Assembly: GCF_016881065.1 (NCBI RefSeq)
Contig: NZ_WXYN01000051.1
Location: forward strand, 434,001 to 498,000
DNA from: Planococcus soli
GTDB lineage: Bacteria; Bacillota; Bacilli; Bacillales_A; Planococcaceae
Reading direction: 5' to 3'
Length of the DNA: 64,000 nucleotides
Shown: one piece after another, positions 40,979 through 51,715 of the stretch
Position numbering within the stretch: position 1 is the stretch's first letter
How the letters are laid out: each line of letters starts with the position of its first letter
Notes under the pieces: generated by a model
Databases searched by the model: none
What the model was told of the DNA's origin: nothing
The model's input: the letters and a program-made list of their open reading frames with translations, nothing else
Translations under genes and position numbers: made by a program

Positions 40979-42184
40979 TTGTTGGAGAATCGTAAAATTC
41001 TACTATGTGTCAGCGGGGGAATCGCCGTCTATAAAGCTGTTGCTCTCGTCAGCAAGCTGTCTCAGGCAGGCGCCACTGTAAAAGTGATTATGACAGAGTC
41101 AGCGCAGCAATTTGTAAAGCCGCTGACGTTTCAAGTGATGTCCAGAAACGATGTATACACGGATACTTTTGATGAAAAGGATTCTTCTGTCATTGCGCAT
41201 ATTGATCTTGCCGACTGGGCGGACTTGATCATTGTCGCCCCGGGGACTGCCAATGTGATCGGCAAGCTGGCAGGCGGCATCGGCGATGACATGGTTACGA
41301 CAACGTTGCTGGCAGCAACTGCCCCTATTTGGATTGCTCCGGCAATGAACGTCCATATGTACGACCACCCTGCGGTAAAACGTAATATTCAGCAGCTTCA
41401 TGATGATGGAATTCGTTTCATTGAACCGTCCGAAGGGTTCCTGGCTTGCGGCTATGTCGGCAAAGGCCGATTGGAAGAGCCGGAAAAAATTACAGAGCTG
41501 GTCACGGATTATTTTTCGCGCGAACACAAGCTGGCAGGCAAAAAAGTGATTGTGACGGCCGGCCCGACACGCGAGCGAATTGATCCAGTCCGTTTTTTGA
41601 CCAATTTTTCGAGCGGCAAAATGGGCTATGCCATGGCCGGTGCTGCAGCAGAGATGGGTGCTGAAACCATTTTGATCAGTGGTCCCGTATCGCTGCCGGT
41701 TCCAAGCGGCGTAAACCGGATTGTGGTAGAAAGTGCAGAAGACATGCTGCAGGCTGTAGACGCGCATTACGATACGGCAAACTACGTCATCAAAACGGCA
41801 GCAGTTGCTGATTATAGACCGAAAACAGTGGCTGACAAAAAAATGAAAAAACAGGAAGGCGGTTCGACCATTGTTCTCGAACGGACCGTCGATATCTTGC
41901 AACATTTGGGCCAGCAGAAAAAAGGCCAGGTATTGATCGGTTTTGCGGCTGAAACAAACGATGTCGGACAATACGCTAAAGAAAAGCTGGAACGCAAAAA
42001 TGCGGATTACATTATCGCCAACGATGTAACAGAAGCACAGGCGGGCTTTGAAGCGGATACAAATCGGGTGACTGTTTATGGGAAAAACGGCTTTGAGCAG
42101 GCTTTTGAACTTATGTCCAAACAGCAATTGGCTCGCCAGTTGCTTGAAATGATCACGGATAAGGAAGAGCCGCATGATAGCTGA
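40979..42184 (+). CDS. coaBC: Bifunctional phosphopantothenoylcysteine decarboxylase / synthetase
   Basis: Two steps of coenzyme A synthesis: CoaB couples cysteine to phosphopantothenate and CoaC decarboxylates the product with FMN. 401 residues: the flavoprotein CoaC half (about 1-185; VSGGIAVYKAV, PAMNVHMYDHPAV, ACGYVGKGRL) and the CoaB half (GPTRERIDPVRFLTN, then KTAAVADYRPK). TTG start at 40979 aligns with MLNGKNILLC of Bacillus and follows AAAGGGTG; TTG 40982 is possible. Overlaps priA by 11 bases. Confidence 0.95.
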   Translation: MLENRKILLCVSGGIAVYKAVALVSKLSQAGATVKVIMTESAQQFVKPLTFQVMSRNDVYTDTFDEKDSSVIAHIDLADWADLIIVAPGTANVIGKLAGGIGDDMVTTTLLAATAPIWIAPAMNVHMYDHPAVKRNIQQLHDDGIRFIEPSEGFLACGYVGKGRLEEPEKITELVTDYFSREHKLAGKKVIVTAGPTRERIDPVRFLTNFSSGKMGYAMAGAAAEMGAETILISGPVSLPVPSGVNRIVVESAEDMLQAVDAHYDTANYVIKTAAVADYRPKTVADKKMKKQEGGSTIVLERTVDILQHLGQQKKGQVLIGFAAETNDVGQYAKEKLERKNADYIIANDVTEAQAGFEADTNRVTVYGKNGFEQAFELMSKQQLARQLLEMITDKEEPHDS

Positions 42185-44570
42185 AGTGATCGTGGACGTT
42201 GCAGCGCATCCTATTGACCGCCCTTTTGACTACGCCATTCCGAAAAATGTGGAAGTTTTGGCAGAGCCGGGAATGCGTGTCAAAGTACCGTTTGGCAACC
42301 GCAAAGTACTTGGGTTTATTACCAAAATTAAAGAAACCTCAGAGTTTGATCCGAAACGCCTGAAACCGATTCATGAGTTGATGGACGTTGTGCCGGTTTT
42401 AAATGAAGAATTATTGAAAATGGCCCAATGGATGAAAGAGCAGACAGTGTGTTTTGAAATTGACGCACTGCAGGTCATGGTGCCGGCAGCACTCCGCGCA
42501 AAATACGAAAAGCGCTTTGTGCTGAATGCAGCGCTTGATGAAATTGCAGTGCCATTGCGTCCATATTTTGAAAAACGTTCATTTATTCGGCTGCAGGATG
42601 CCGTCGATATATATAGTTTGTTGAAACAAGAAATGGAAAAAGGGACCATCCTTGCTGATACCGATATTCAGCAGCAGACAGCTGTGAAAAAAGTACGAAT
42701 GATTCATATTGCTGACAGCATCGAGCAGCTGGAATCTACGGATATCCGTTCCAACGCCAAACAACAGCTGAAATTGATGGAGTTTTTCATGGAACATGCA
42801 GGACGTTCAATTGAGTCTTCCCAGCTGCAGAAAGAAGCGAATGTTTCCCTGCCAACCATCTACAGTTTGGTGGAAAAAGGAGCGGCTCAGATTTCCAATA
42901 TGGAATCTTACCGGGATCCGAAGCTGCTGACAGCGATTGAGCAGAAGTCTTCCCTGAAATTGACAGGTGCCCAGCAACTCGCTTTTGATTCGATCGAAAG
43001 CGCATTAAATACGCCTAAAACCTTCCTGTTGCATGGCATCACGGGCAGCGGAAAAACGGAAATTTATCTCCAGACGATCGATCAGGTGCTGAAGCAAGGC
43101 AAGGAAGCGATCATGCTTGTGCCGGAAATTTCACTGACGCCCCAAATGACCATACGCTTTAAAGAACGTTTTGGCGACCAGGTCGCAGTTTTGCATAGCG
43201 GATTGTCAGCTGGTGAGAAATACGATGAATGGCGTAAAATTCAACGGGCAGAAGTGAAAGTTGTTGTCGGGGCACGCTCAGCCATTTTTGCACCATTTCA
43301 AAACCTGGGCTTGATCATCCTCGATGAAGAGCATGAATCGAGCTATAAACAGGATGATTCGCCGCGCTACCATGCACGGGATATGGCGATATGGCGCAGT
43401 GAATATCACAATTGTCCAGTGATTCTGGGCAGCGCAACGCCATCACTCGAATCCTATGCGCGTGCGCAAAAAGGCGTCTACGAATTGCTGGTGCTGGAAA
43501 AACGCGCGAAAAACCAGCCTTTGCCGGATGTCCATATTGTCGACATGCGGGAAGAGCTGCGGACCGGCAACCGGTCCATGTTCTCTGTGCAATTGGCGGA
43601 TGCCATCCGCGACCGGCTGGAGAAAAAACAGCAAACTGTGCTGTTTCTCAATAAACGCGGCTACTCCTCGTTTGTGCTGTGCCGGGACTGCGGAACAGTC
43701 ATGCAATGCCCAAACTGTGATATTTCATTGACGTATCACCGCTCCAGCGAAACGATGAAATGCCATTATTGCGGCTATGACGAACGCGTGCCGAAAACCT
43801 GTCCGGAATGCGAAAGCGAACATATCCGGTTTTTTGGAACCGGTACACAGAAGGTCGAGGAAGAGCTGGCGAAATTGGTGCCGGAAGCTCGCGTTTTGCG
43901 AATGGATGTCGATACGACCCGCAACAAAGGCGCACATGAAAAAATTCTTTCCGCTTTTGGCGAAGGCAAGGCCGACATCTTGCTGGGCACTCAAATGATT
44001 GCCAAAGGATTGGATTTCCCGAACATTACATTAGTGGGGGTATTGTCTGCGGATACGACGCTCCATTTGCCTGATTTTCGGGCCGCAGAAAAAACGTATC
44101 AGCTCTTGACGCAGGTCAGCGGCCGTGCGGGAAGAGATATTCTTCACGGCATGGTATTTGTTCAGTCGTATACACCAGAGCATTACGCCATCACATTGGC
44201 TAAAGACCAATTGTATGAGCCATTCTATGAACAGGAAATGGCCATGCGCAGAGCAAGCGGCTACCCGCCGTATTACTATGTTGTCAACATCCAATTTACG
44301 CATGAAGATTTGATGACGGTTGCCGAGTACGCGGATCAAACAGTCCGTTACCTGAAGAGCCACCTGTCTTCAAATACCTTGATTATCGGGCCTTCAGCGT
44401 CTCTTATTGCCCGTGTCAACAATAGATATCGCTATCAATGTTTGATAAAATACAAAAAAGAACCGAAACTGACCGATACGATGCAGCAGCTGATTAAAAT
44501 CCACCGTACCGAGTGGCTGAAAAAAGGTGCGACATTGTCCATCGATATGAATCCGACATCGGTCATGTAA
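42174..44570 (+). CDS. priA: Primosomal replication restart helicase PriA
   Basis: Superfamily 2 helicase that reloads the replisome at stalled forks. 798 residues: a DNA 3'-end binding domain (about 1-105), winged helix, helicase core with GITGSGKTE (K294) and D384-E-E-H, and a cysteine-rich zinc region inserted in the core (CRDCGTVMQCPNC, CHYCGYDERVPKTCPEC). Overlaps coaBC by 11 bases. def follows at a 19-bp distance. Confidence 0.97.
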   Translation: MIAEVIVDVAAHPIDRPFDYAIPKNVEVLAEPGMRVKVPFGNRKVLGFITKIKETSEFDPKRLKPIHELMDVVPVLNEELLKMAQWMKEQTVCFEIDALQVMVPAALRAKYEKRFVLNAALDEIAVPLRPYFEKRSFIRLQDAVDIYSLLKQEMEKGTILADTDIQQQTAVKKVRMIHIADSIEQLESTDIRSNAKQQLKLMEFFMEHAGRSIESSQLQKEANVSLPTIYSLVEKGAAQISNMESYRDPKLLTAIEQKSSLKLTGAQQLAFDSIESALNTPKTFLLHGITGSGKTEIYLQTIDQVLKQGKEAIMLVPEISLTPQMTIRFKERFGDQVAVLHSGLSAGEKYDEWRKIQRAEVKVVVGARSAIFAPFQNLGLIILDEEHESSYKQDDSPRYHARDMAIWRSEYHNCPVILGSATPSLESYARAQKGVYELLVLEKRAKNQPLPDVHIVDMREELRTGNRSMFSVQLADAIRDRLEKKQQTVLFLNKRGYSSFVLCRDCGTVMQCPNCDISLTYHRSSETMKCHYCGYDERVPKTCPECESEHIRFFGTGTQKVEEELAKLVPEARVLRMDVDTTRNKGAHEKILSAFGEGKADILLGTQMIAKGLDFPNITLVGVLSADTTLHLPDFRAAEKTYQLLTQVSGRAGRDILHGMVFVQSYTPEHYAITLAKDQLYEPFYEQEMAMRRASGYPPYYYVVNIQFTHEDLMTVAEYADQTVRYLKSHLSSNTLIIGPSASLIARVNNRYRYQCLIKYKKEPKLTDTMQQLIKIHRTEWLKKGATLSIDMNPTSVM

Positions 44571-44589
44571 CAGAAAAGAGGAAATGAAT

Positions 44590-45099
44590 ATGTCAATTCG
44601 AATGGTAGTAAAACACCCAAACGAAGTATTGGAAAAAAAATGTTTGCCTGTCACCACTTTTGATAAGAACTTAGCGGTTCTTTTAGACGATATGCATGAA
44701 ACGATGGTGGAATCGGATGGCGTCGGCATTGCCGCGCCGCAAGTAGGGGTTGCAGTCCGTGCAGCCATTGTCGATTTCCGGGAAGGGCAGGATCCGATTG
44801 AATTGATCAATCCGGAGTTGGTGCTGTTTGAAGGTGCGGAAACCGATATCGAAGGCTGCCTGAGCTTCCCTGGAATCTTCGGTGAAGTTGAGCGCTGGGA
44901 CCATATCAAAATCAAAGCGCAGGAGCGCGATGGTTCCTGGTATGAATTGGAAGCAGAAGGCTACGAAGCCCGCGCGATCCAGCATGAAATGGACCACTTG
45001 GATGGAATCTTGTTCACCAGTAAAATCACCAAATATGTTACCCAGGAAGAATTGGATGAAATGATCCGCCAGCAGGAAGAAGAGGAGGAACAGGTTTGA
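44590..45099 (+). CDS. def: Peptide deformylase
   Basis: Iron/zinc hydrolase removing the N-formyl group from new proteins. 169 residues with the three motifs [11 protein letters not shown](90)LSFP and QH132-EMDH136LDG. ATG 44590 is preferred: AGAGGAA lies 7-9 bases upstream and [10 protein letters not shown] aligns with family N-termini; the ATG two codons earlier is too close to that site. The C-terminal tail is Glu-rich. Overlaps fmt by 4 bases (TTGA), pairing the formylating and deformylating enzymes. Confidence 0.96.
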   Translation: MSIRMVVKHPNEVLEKKCLPVTTFDKNLAVLLDDMHETMVESDGVGIAAPQVGVAVRAAIVDFREGQDPIELINPELVLFEGAETDIEGCLSFPGIFGEVERWDHIKIKAQERDGSWYELEAEGYEARAIQHEMDHLDGILFTSKITKYVTQEELDEMIRQQEEEEEQV

Positions 45100-46028
45100 C
45101 CAAAATTGTATTTATGGGAACACCTGCCTTTTCGGCACCGATCCTGCGCATGCTTGTTGAAGAAGGCTATGACGTTATTTCCGTCGTGACGCAGCCAGAC
45201 CGCCCAGTCGGACGCAAAAAAGTGATGACGGCAACACCGGTCAAAGAAGAGGCCATGCGCCTCGGATTGCCGGTGTACCAGCCGGAAAAGCTGAAAAACC
45301 CAGAAGAACTTCAGCACGTCCTTGATTTAGATGCTGATATAATTGTTACTGCGGCTTTTGGGCAGATTTTGCCGAGCGAATTGCTGGAGACGCCGAAACT
45401 GGGCGCTATAAATGTCCATGCTTCGCTTTTGCCGGATTACCGCGGAGGCGCGCCGATTCACCAGGCCATTATAGATGGCAAAGTCGAAACAGGCGTCACC
45501 ATCATGTATATGGTAGACCGATTGGATGCCGGGGATATCATTTCGCAGGTAACGGTGCCGATCGAAGAACGGGATCACACGGGAAGCATGTTTGATAAAC
45601 TGAGCATTGCTGGACGGGACCTTTTGAAGAGAACTTTGCCTTCAATCATTGCGGGAACGAACGAACGGATTCCACAAGACGAAGAGGCCGTTACTTATGC
45701 GCGAAATATTTCGCGCGAGCAGGAGCGCATCGACTGGGCCAAATCAGCCGCAGCAATTTACAATCAGGTGCGCGGGTTGCATCCATGGCCGGTTGCGTAT
45801 ACGACGTTCAACGGCGCCAATATGAAAATCTGGTGGACGGAAAAAACTCTGTCGAATGCCAGCGGCAAGGCCGGCAAAGTGGTCGGACTGACCGATGATT
45901 CGATTTTGGTGCAGACCGGCGAAGGCGTTTTGGCCATCACGGAACTGCAGCCATCCGGCAAGAAGCGCATGACCGCAACAGAGTATTTAAAAGGACCTAA
46001 AATCCAGGCAGGAGATTTATTCGAATGA
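45096..46028 (+). CDS. fmt: Methionyl-tRNA formyltransferase
   Basis: Formylates initiator Met-tRNA with 10-formyl-THF. 310 residues: N-terminal formyltransferase domain ([36 protein letters not shown]) and the C-terminal OB-like domain (about 205-305). TTG start at 45096 preceded by GAGGAGGAACAGG, inside the end of def. It overlaps rsmB by 4 bases. Confidence 0.97.
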   Translation: MTKIVFMGTPAFSAPILRMLVEEGYDVISVVTQPDRPVGRKKVMTATPVKEEAMRLGLPVYQPEKLKNPEELQHVLDLDADIIVTAAFGQILPSELLETPKLGAINVHASLLPDYRGGAPIHQAIIDGKVETGVTIMYMVDRLDAGDIISQVTVPIEERDHTGSMFDKLSIAGRDLLKRTLPSIIAGTNERIPQDEEAVTYARNISREQERIDWAKSAAAIYNQVRGLHPWPVAYTTFNGANMKIWWTEKTLSNASGKAGKVVGLTDDSILVQTGEGVLAITELQPSGKKRMTATEYLKGPKIQAGDLFE

Positions 46029-47377
46029 AAAACAAAAAACTTCAAGGCAATGTCCGCGATGCCGCTTTCTCAATCCTTTGGGCAGTGGAAAACAAGCAGG
46101 CATACAGCAATCTATTGCTTCACCAAACAATTGAAAGCTATGGCATTGCAGCAAAAAATAGAGGGTTGCTGACAGAGATCACATACGGCACACTGCAGCA
46201 CCAAATGACGTTGGACTACTATCTGGAACCTTATTTAAAAGGGAAAATCGAGCCATGGGTCAAAACCCTGCTGAGATTGTCGCTGTATCAAATCGTTTAC
46301 CTGGACCGCATTCCGGCACACGCAGTCGTCCACGAAGCGGTTGAAATCGCCAAGCGACGCGGCCACGGCGGCGTGGCTTCAGTCGTCAATGGCGTACTGC
46401 GTTCAGTACAGCGCAACGGTGTCCGTTCGTTCAATACGATCAGCGATCCATACGAAAAGATTTCCATCGAAACGAGCCATCCGATTTGGATGATCAAGCG
46501 CTGGGCAGAACAGTTCGGTTTGGAGAAAACGCGTGAAATGGCATTGGAAAACAACAAGACGCCTTCCCAGACCGTGCGGGTCAACACAGCCCGGGCAACT
46601 GTTGAAGAAGTGATTGAAATGCTCCAGTCCGAGGAGTTGGAAGCTGTACCCAGTAAATTGATCCCTGAATGTTTGATTGTCACGAATGGACAGCCGGCAC
46701 GGACGGCTACGTTCGAAAAAGGCTTTATCACCATCCAGGATGAAAGTTCCATGCTTCCTGCCTACGCACTGCAAGTCAAGCCGGAAATGACCGTGCTCGA
46801 CATGTGCGCGGCGCCGGGCGGGAAAACCACTCATATTGCCGAAAAAATGAATAACAGCGGTGCGCTTTACGCGCTTGACCTGCATCAGCATAAAGTCAAG
46901 CTGATTGATGAAAATGCTAAACGGCTTGGTCATACGGTTATTGAAACAGTAGTTGGAGACGGCAAGCAAAGCGTCGAACGGTTTGGTGAAGAGAAATTTG
47001 ACCGCATTCTTGTAGATGCACCTTGCAGTGGGTTGGGTGTTATCAAGCGAAAGCCTGACATTAAATACACGAAAAAAGAAGAGGATTTTGCCCGTTTGCA
47101 GGAAATTCAAATTGAATTGCTGGACCAGGCCGCGCGTTTATTAAAACCAGATGGCATTTTGGTCTACAGTACCTGTACAGTGGATGCTGTCGAAAACCGG
47201 GGCACGGCAGAGCGATTTCTGAAAGACCACCCTGAAATGGAAAAAATTCAGGCAGCATTGCCTGCAGCCATGGGCATCAAGCATACAGGCTTTGTCCAAG
47301 TGTTTCCTCAGGATTATGGAAGCGACGGTTTTTTCATCGCAGCTTTTAAAAAGACTGAAAAGACCGCAACAGCTTGA
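46025..47377 (+). CDS. rsmB: 16S rRNA m5C967 methyltransferase RsmB
   Basis: SAM-dependent methylation of C967 in 16S rRNA. 450 residues: a NusB-like RNA-binding N-terminal domain (about 5-130) and the methyltransferase domain with [17 protein letters not shown] and the two catalytic-site cysteines C334 (DAPCSGLG) and C384 (YSTCTVD). In Bacillus rlmN follows; here the next gene is prpC, 33 bases later. Confidence 0.96.
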   Translation: MKNKKLQGNVRDAAFSILWAVENKQAYSNLLLHQTIESYGIAAKNRGLLTEITYGTLQHQMTLDYYLEPYLKGKIEPWVKTLLRLSLYQIVYLDRIPAHAVVHEAVEIAKRRGHGGVASVVNGVLRSVQRNGVRSFNTISDPYEKISIETSHPIWMIKRWAEQFGLEKTREMALENNKTPSQTVRVNTARATVEEVIEMLQSEELEAVPSKLIPECLIVTNGQPARTATFEKGFITIQDESSMLPAYALQVKPEMTVLDMCAAPGGKTTHIAEKMNNSGALYALDLHQHKVKLIDENAKRLGHTVIETVVGDGKQSVERFGEEKFDRILVDAPCSGLGVIKRKPDIKYTKKEEDFARLQEIQIELLDQAARLLKPDGILVYSTCTVDAVENRGTAERFLKDHPEMEKIQAALPAAMGIKHTGFVQVFPQDYGSDGFFIAAFKKTEKTATA

Positions 47378-47410
47378 TGCAGGAAAAGACTAGAATCGGG
47401 GTGTCGTGAT

Positions 47411-48160
47411 TTGTTCCAATATGTGGTAGAAAGTGATACGGGTAAAATTCGTGAAGTGAACGAAGACAGTGTGGCGGTCTTGAAACGTCCGGACGGACTG
47501 ATCCTGGCAATTGTGGCCGATGGCATGGGCGGACATAAAGCTGGTGATGTTGCCAGCAAAATGACTGTCGACCAGCTGAGCCGCTATTTTTTGGAAGATG
47601 GGGAAGAGGCATTTTCAACACTCGACAATAAGAAAAAATGGCTTTCCGAACGTGTACAGCTGATTAATCGATCGGTATATGCCCATTCGGTGGAACATTT
47701 GGAGTGTAAAGGGATGGGCACTACCTTGATTGCGGCATTGCTTGAAGGCGATGAAGGCATTTTATGCCATATCGGAGATAGCCGTGCCTATTTGATTAAC
47801 GGCGGCATTGAGCAGATTACACGGGATCATTCCTATGTCAATGTGCTGGTGGACAGCGGGGAAATCAGTCAGGAAGAAGCGGAAGAGCATCCAAAGAAAA
47901 ATTGGATTGTTCGTGCACTTGGCACTGAAGCCGATATTGAAAGAGAGTTAATCCACTTTTCATTTGTGGGTGCTTCTTATTTACTGATTTGTTCAGACGG
48001 CCTAAGCAATAAAATCCCGAAAGAAGAACTGGCCTCCATCGTTCGCACAACTGCTCCTTTATCTCAAAAAGGCCTGGAGCTGGTAACCATGGCCAACGAT
48101 CGTGGAGGAGAAGATAATATTTCATTCGTTCTTCTGTCCTCTATGGATGAGGAGGTGTAA
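47411..48160 (+). CDS. prpC: PP2C-type protein phosphatase PrpC (Stp)
   Basis: Mn-dependent Ser/Thr phosphatase that reverses PrkC phosphorylation. 249 residues with the PP2C metal motifs: EVNEDS near residue 15, D37-G-M-G-G, GDSRAYLI, SDG and GGEDNISFV. TTG start at 47411 (GGGGTG nine bases upstream), giving the typical MFQYVVESDTGKIREVNEDS. It ends 2 bases before prkC, the kinase it opposes. Confidence 0.96.
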   Translation: MFQYVVESDTGKIREVNEDSVAVLKRPDGLILAIVADGMGGHKAGDVASKMTVDQLSRYFLEDGEEAFSTLDNKKKWLSERVQLINRSVYAHSVEHLECKGMGTTLIAALLEGDEGILCHIGDSRAYLINGGIEQITRDHSYVNVLVDSGEISQEEAEEHPKKNWIVRALGTEADIERELIHFSFVGASYLLICSDGLSNKIPKEELASIVRTTAPLSQKGLELVTMANDRGGEDNISFVLLSSMDEEV

Positions 48161-48162
48161 AC

Positions 48163-50136
48163 ATGCTTATTGGCAAAAGCATCAATGGCCGCTATAAGAT
48201 CAAGAAATTGATTGGCGGCGGGGGAATGTCCAATGTGTATTTAGCACATGACATGATTTTGGACCGGGATATCGCTATCAAGATATTGCGCTATGATTTT
48301 TCCAATGAAGAAGAACTGCGCAGGCGTTTCCAAAGAGAAGCCTTGTCTACGACCAGTTTGGCGCATCCGAACATCGTCAATATTTTTGACGTTGGTGAAG
48401 ATGGTTCTATTCATTACTTGGTGATGGAATATGTTCCGGGAAAAACGTTAAAAGACTACATAATCGAGCATTCTCCTGTATCCCCTGAACGGGCTGTTGA
48501 GATTATGAAACAATTAACATCAGCTTTGGCACACGCCCACCACAATCAAATTGTGCACCGGGACATCAAGCCGCAAAATATCTTGATGGATGCAGAAGGC
48601 AATGTGAAAATATCCGATTTTGGCATTGCGATGGCATTAAGTGCAACATCCTATACCCAAACCAATTCGGTGCTTGGAACCGTCCATTACTTATCGCCTG
48701 AACAGGCGCGGGGCGGGATGGCCAATAAAAAATCCGATATTTATTCACTCGGCATTGTTATGTACGAATTGATTACAGGCAAGCTGCCGTTTTCAGGAGA
48801 ATCGGCTGTGTCAATTGCTTTAAAACATCTGCAGACGGATACGCCTTCTTTGCGCGAAACCGTTCCCGACTTGCCGCAAAGCCTGGAAAATGTTGTGCTA
48901 AAAGCGACGGCGAAAAACATCCAGCACCGCTACCAGTCTGCTGATGAAATGGAGGCAGACCTGGAGACGGTGTTATTGCCCGAACGGTTGAATGAACCAA
49001 AATTCGTGGTGCCAGTCGACCAGGATGAGACACGTGCCATGCCGGCTATCAAAGATGCGGCTGCATATACGAGCGCTGCAGAGACGAAAACCATGCCGTT
49101 GCCGCTGAACAAGGAGAAAAAAGAACTGAAAAAAACTCCTGAAAAAAAGAAAAAGAAGTGGCCATGGATCCTGGGCATACTGGCTTTTTTGCTCATTGGC
49201 GGTCTGATCCTCGCAATTGCATTTCCAGGTCTGTTCGAACCGAGGCAAATTGCTGTACCGGATGTTTCAGAAATGGAGCATAACGAAGCACTTGAAGAGC
49301 TTCAGGCAGCTGGTTTTGTGGCAGGTGAAGAAACCGAAGAATACTCGGAGCAGGTTGAAGCGGACCACATCATCCGGACCATTCCGGAAGCAGGAAAAAT
49401 GAGGGACCGGGAAACGGAAATTCAACTATTCGTCAGCCTGGGCAAAGAAATGACTGAAATGGACGATTTTGTCGGCAGCACGATTGAAGAAGCAAACGAG
49501 GCACTGGAAGACGAGAATTTCGCCTCAGTGGAATCGACTGAAGAATTTTCTGAAGAACCGGTTGGCACCATCCTCACTCAGGAACCGCTGGCTGGAGAAA
49601 ATGTCATCGTCAGTGAAACGGACGTTGAATTTATCGTCAGCAAAGGTGAAGACCTGCGCGACGTGGAAGATCTGGCTGGCTTTACAGAAGAGAATCTTAA
49701 CGATTATGCCCGTTCTTCCGGCTTTAATATCCGCATTATTTCAGAGCAGTCATCAGATACAGTGGAGGCAGGCAAAGTCATGTCCCAAACTCCGGCAGCA
49801 GGAGAACAACTCGTTGCCGGCAGTACAATTGAAGTGGTATTGTCATCGGGCGTGGCAGAACAGCCGATGAAGACTTATATCCATACCGTGGAAATTCCTT
49901 ACGAACCGGCTGAACCTGCCGAAGAAGGAGAAGACCCTGTAGAACAAACAATCCAGGTTTATATTCAGGACAACACCCAGACCATGGTGGAGCCGTTCGA
50001 AGAGTTTACAATCACGGAAGATCAGTCACACCGCATTGAACTGGAGATTGCAGAAGGTGAAACGGCGTCATACCGGATTGTCCGGGATTCCACGATTATT
50101 CTGGAAGAAACTTTTGAGTATTCAAGCGTAGAATAA
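48163..50136 (+). CDS. prkC: PASTA-domain Ser/Thr protein kinase PrkC
   Basis: Membrane kinase that senses muropeptides and wall precursors through its outside domains. 657 residues: Hanks-type kinase (about 11-270; GGGGMSNVYLA, K40, H132-R-D134-I-K-P-Q-N), a basic juxtamembrane stretch, a membrane segment at about 333-355, three PASTA domains (about 362-427, 428-495, 496-562) and a C-terminal beta-rich domain (about 570-655). ATG 48163 follows GAGGAGGTGTAAAC. Upstream is its phosphatase, downstream rsgA, as in Bacillus, where RsgA is a known PrkC target. Confidence 0.97.
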   Translation: MLIGKSINGRYKIKKLIGGGGMSNVYLAHDMILDRDIAIKILRYDFSNEEELRRRFQREALSTTSLAHPNIVNIFDVGEDGSIHYLVMEYVPGKTLKDYIIEHSPVSPERAVEIMKQLTSALAHAHHNQIVHRDIKPQNILMDAEGNVKISDFGIAMALSATSYTQTNSVLGTVHYLSPEQARGGMANKKSDIYSLGIVMYELITGKLPFSGESAVSIALKHLQTDTPSLRETVPDLPQSLENVVLKATAKNIQHRYQSADEMEADLETVLLPERLNEPKFVVPVDQDETRAMPAIKDAAAYTSAAETKTMPLPLNKEKKELKKTPEKKKKKWPWILGILAFLLIGGLILAIAFPGLFEPRQIAVPDVSEMEHNEALEELQAAGFVAGEETEEYSEQVEADHIIRTIPEAGKMRDRETEIQLFVSLGKEMTEMDDFVGSTIEEANEALEDENFASVESTEEFSEEPVGTILTQEPLAGENVIVSETDVEFIVSKGEDLRDVEDLAGFTEENLNDYARSSGFNIRIISEQSSDTVEAGKVMSQTPAAGEQLVAGSTIEVVLSSGVAEQPMKTYIHTVEIPYEPAEPAEEGEDPVEQTIQVYIQDNTQTMVEPFEEFTITEDQSHRIELEIAEGETASYRIVRDSTIILEETFEYSSVE

Positions 50137-50160
50137 AATAATAGCAAAAGGAGTGAAAAG

Positions 50161-51057
50161 ATGCCGAAAGGTCAAATCAGAAAAGCATTGAGCGGGTTTT
50201 ATTACGTACTGGATGAAGATGGCAAGCGCTATATCCAGTGCCGGGGACGCGGGGTTTTCCGCAACCGCCAGATAACGCCGCTGGTCGGAGATTATGTGGA
50301 TTATAAAGCGGATAACGACCTTGAAGGAACAATTTTGCACGTTTACGAACGAAAAAACGAGCTGGTGCGTCCACCAATTACGAATGTGGACCAGGCAATA
50401 CTTGTTTTTTCGGCCAAACAGCCTGATTTTCATCCATTGCTTTTGGATCGATTTTTAACAGCCATCGAATCCCATTCGATTCAGCCGATTATTTGCCTGA
50501 CAAAAATGGATCTGTTAAAAGAAACAGAAAAAGAAAAGATTCAGCATTTTATTGCAGATTATGAAAAAATCGGCTATGAAGTGATTCCGACATTCATCGA
50601 TGACCCTGCCTTGAAAGACCGTCTGATGCCGGTGCTTGAAGGCAAAATCAGCGTACTCGCTGGCCAGTCGGGTGTTGGGAAATCAACTTTGCTGAATACT
50701 ATTTTGCCATCGCTGGAACTAAAAACAGACGATATTTCAAAAGCGCTGAACCGAGGCAAGCATACGACGCGGCATGTGGAGCTGATTGCCGTCAACAACG
50801 GACTGCTGGCAGATACGCCAGGCTTTAGTTCGTTCGACTTTGAAACCATGGAACGGGAAGAGTTGTCTGCATGCTTCCCTGAATTTGCTGCACGCTCCAA
50901 CGCCTGCAAGTTCCGGGAATGCCTGCACATGAACGAACCCAAATGCGCCATTAAAGCTGCTGTAGAAGCCAAGGAAATACCGGAATATCGCTATAAGCAT
51001 TATTTGAAATTTTTGGAAGAAATCATGAGCCGAAAGCCGAGGTATTCAAATGATTAA
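50161..51057 (+). CDS. rsgA: Ribosome small subunit GTPase RsgA
   Basis: Circularly permuted GTPase acting late in 30S maturation. 298 residues: an OB domain (about 1-68), G4 TKMDL before G1 G168-Q-S-G-V-G-K-S-T, G3 DTPG, then the zinc site CKFRECLHMNEPKC. ATG 50161 follows AAAAGGAGTGAAAAG. Its stop overlaps the rpe start by 8 bases. Confidence 0.97.
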   Translation: MPKGQIRKALSGFYYVLDEDGKRYIQCRGRGVFRNRQITPLVGDYVDYKADNDLEGTILHVYERKNELVRPPITNVDQAILVFSAKQPDFHPLLLDRFLTAIESHSIQPIICLTKMDLLKETEKEKIQHFIADYEKIGYEVIPTFIDDPALKDRLMPVLEGKISVLAGQSGVGKSTLLNTILPSLELKTDDISKALNRGKHTTRHVELIAVNNGLLADTPGFSSFDFETMEREELSACFPEFAARSNACKFRECLHMNEPKCAIKAAVEAKEIPEYRYKHYLKFLEEIMSRKPRYSND

Positions 51058-51715
51058 AATTGCACCGTCTATCCTAGCCGCAGATTTTTCGAAACTTGGA
51101 GAAGAAGTATTGGAAGTGGAGAAAGCTGGAGCCGACTGGATTCATGTTGATGTCATGGATGGCCACTTTGTTCCAAATATTTCATTTGGTCCGATTGTCT
51201 TAAATGCCATCCGGCCGTTGACCAAATTGCCAATGGATGTTCATTTGATGATCGAAAATCCAGATCAGTATATTGAAGAGTTTGCAAAAGCAGGCGCCGA
51301 CTTTATCACGGTTCATGTAGAAGCCTGTCCTCACTTGCACCGGACCATTCAATTGATCCGCTCGCTGGGCGTCAAGCCGGGTGTCGTCCTGAATCCGCAT
51401 ACACCTATCGAAACTATCCAGCATGTCTTGGAAGATATTGATCTCGTGTTATTCATGACGGTCAATCCTGGATTTGGCGGACAGAAGTTTATTCATTCGG
51501 TTGTGCCGAAAGTCAAACAGCTTTCTGACATCATCAAAGAAAAAGGGCTGTCTGTCGAAATTGAAATTGATGGCGGCATCAATGAAGAAACAATCGGAGC
51601 CTGTGCAGAAGCGGGAGCGACTGTTTTTGTAGCCGGTTCAGCCATCTACAGCAAGAAAGACCGGATGCAAGCACTTCAAGCAATCAGGAAAGCGGGAGAA
51701 GAGGCGATTTCGTGA
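51050..51715 (+). CDS. rpe: Ribulose-phosphate 3-epimerase
   Basis: Interconverts ribulose-5-P and xylulose-5-P in the pentose phosphate pathway. 221 residues, TIM barrel: KIAPSILAADFSKLGEE, HVDVMDGHFVPNISFG, VNPGFGGQKFI and IDGGI carry the substrate and metal ligands. It overlaps rsgA by 8 and thiN by 4 bases. Confidence 0.97.
   Translation: MIKIAPSILAADFSKLGEEVLEVEKAGADWIHVDVMDGHFVPNISFGPIVLNAIRPLTKLPMDVHLMIENPDQYIEEFAKAGADFITVHVEACPHLHRTIQLIRSLGVKPGVVLNPHTPIETIQHVLEDIDLVLFMTVNPGFGGQKFIHSVVPKVKQLSDIIKEKGLSVEIEIDGGINEETIGACAEAGATVFVAGSAIYSKKDRMQALQAIRKAGEEAIS

Noticed and set aside
41099..42175. 358-codon open frame antisense to coaBC
   Set aside because: Cys/Phe/His-rich mirror of the coding strand, no motif, and coaBC is certain.
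46403..47110. 235-codon open frame antisense to rsmB
   Set aside because: Same reason: a shadow frame with no recognisable domain or start signals.
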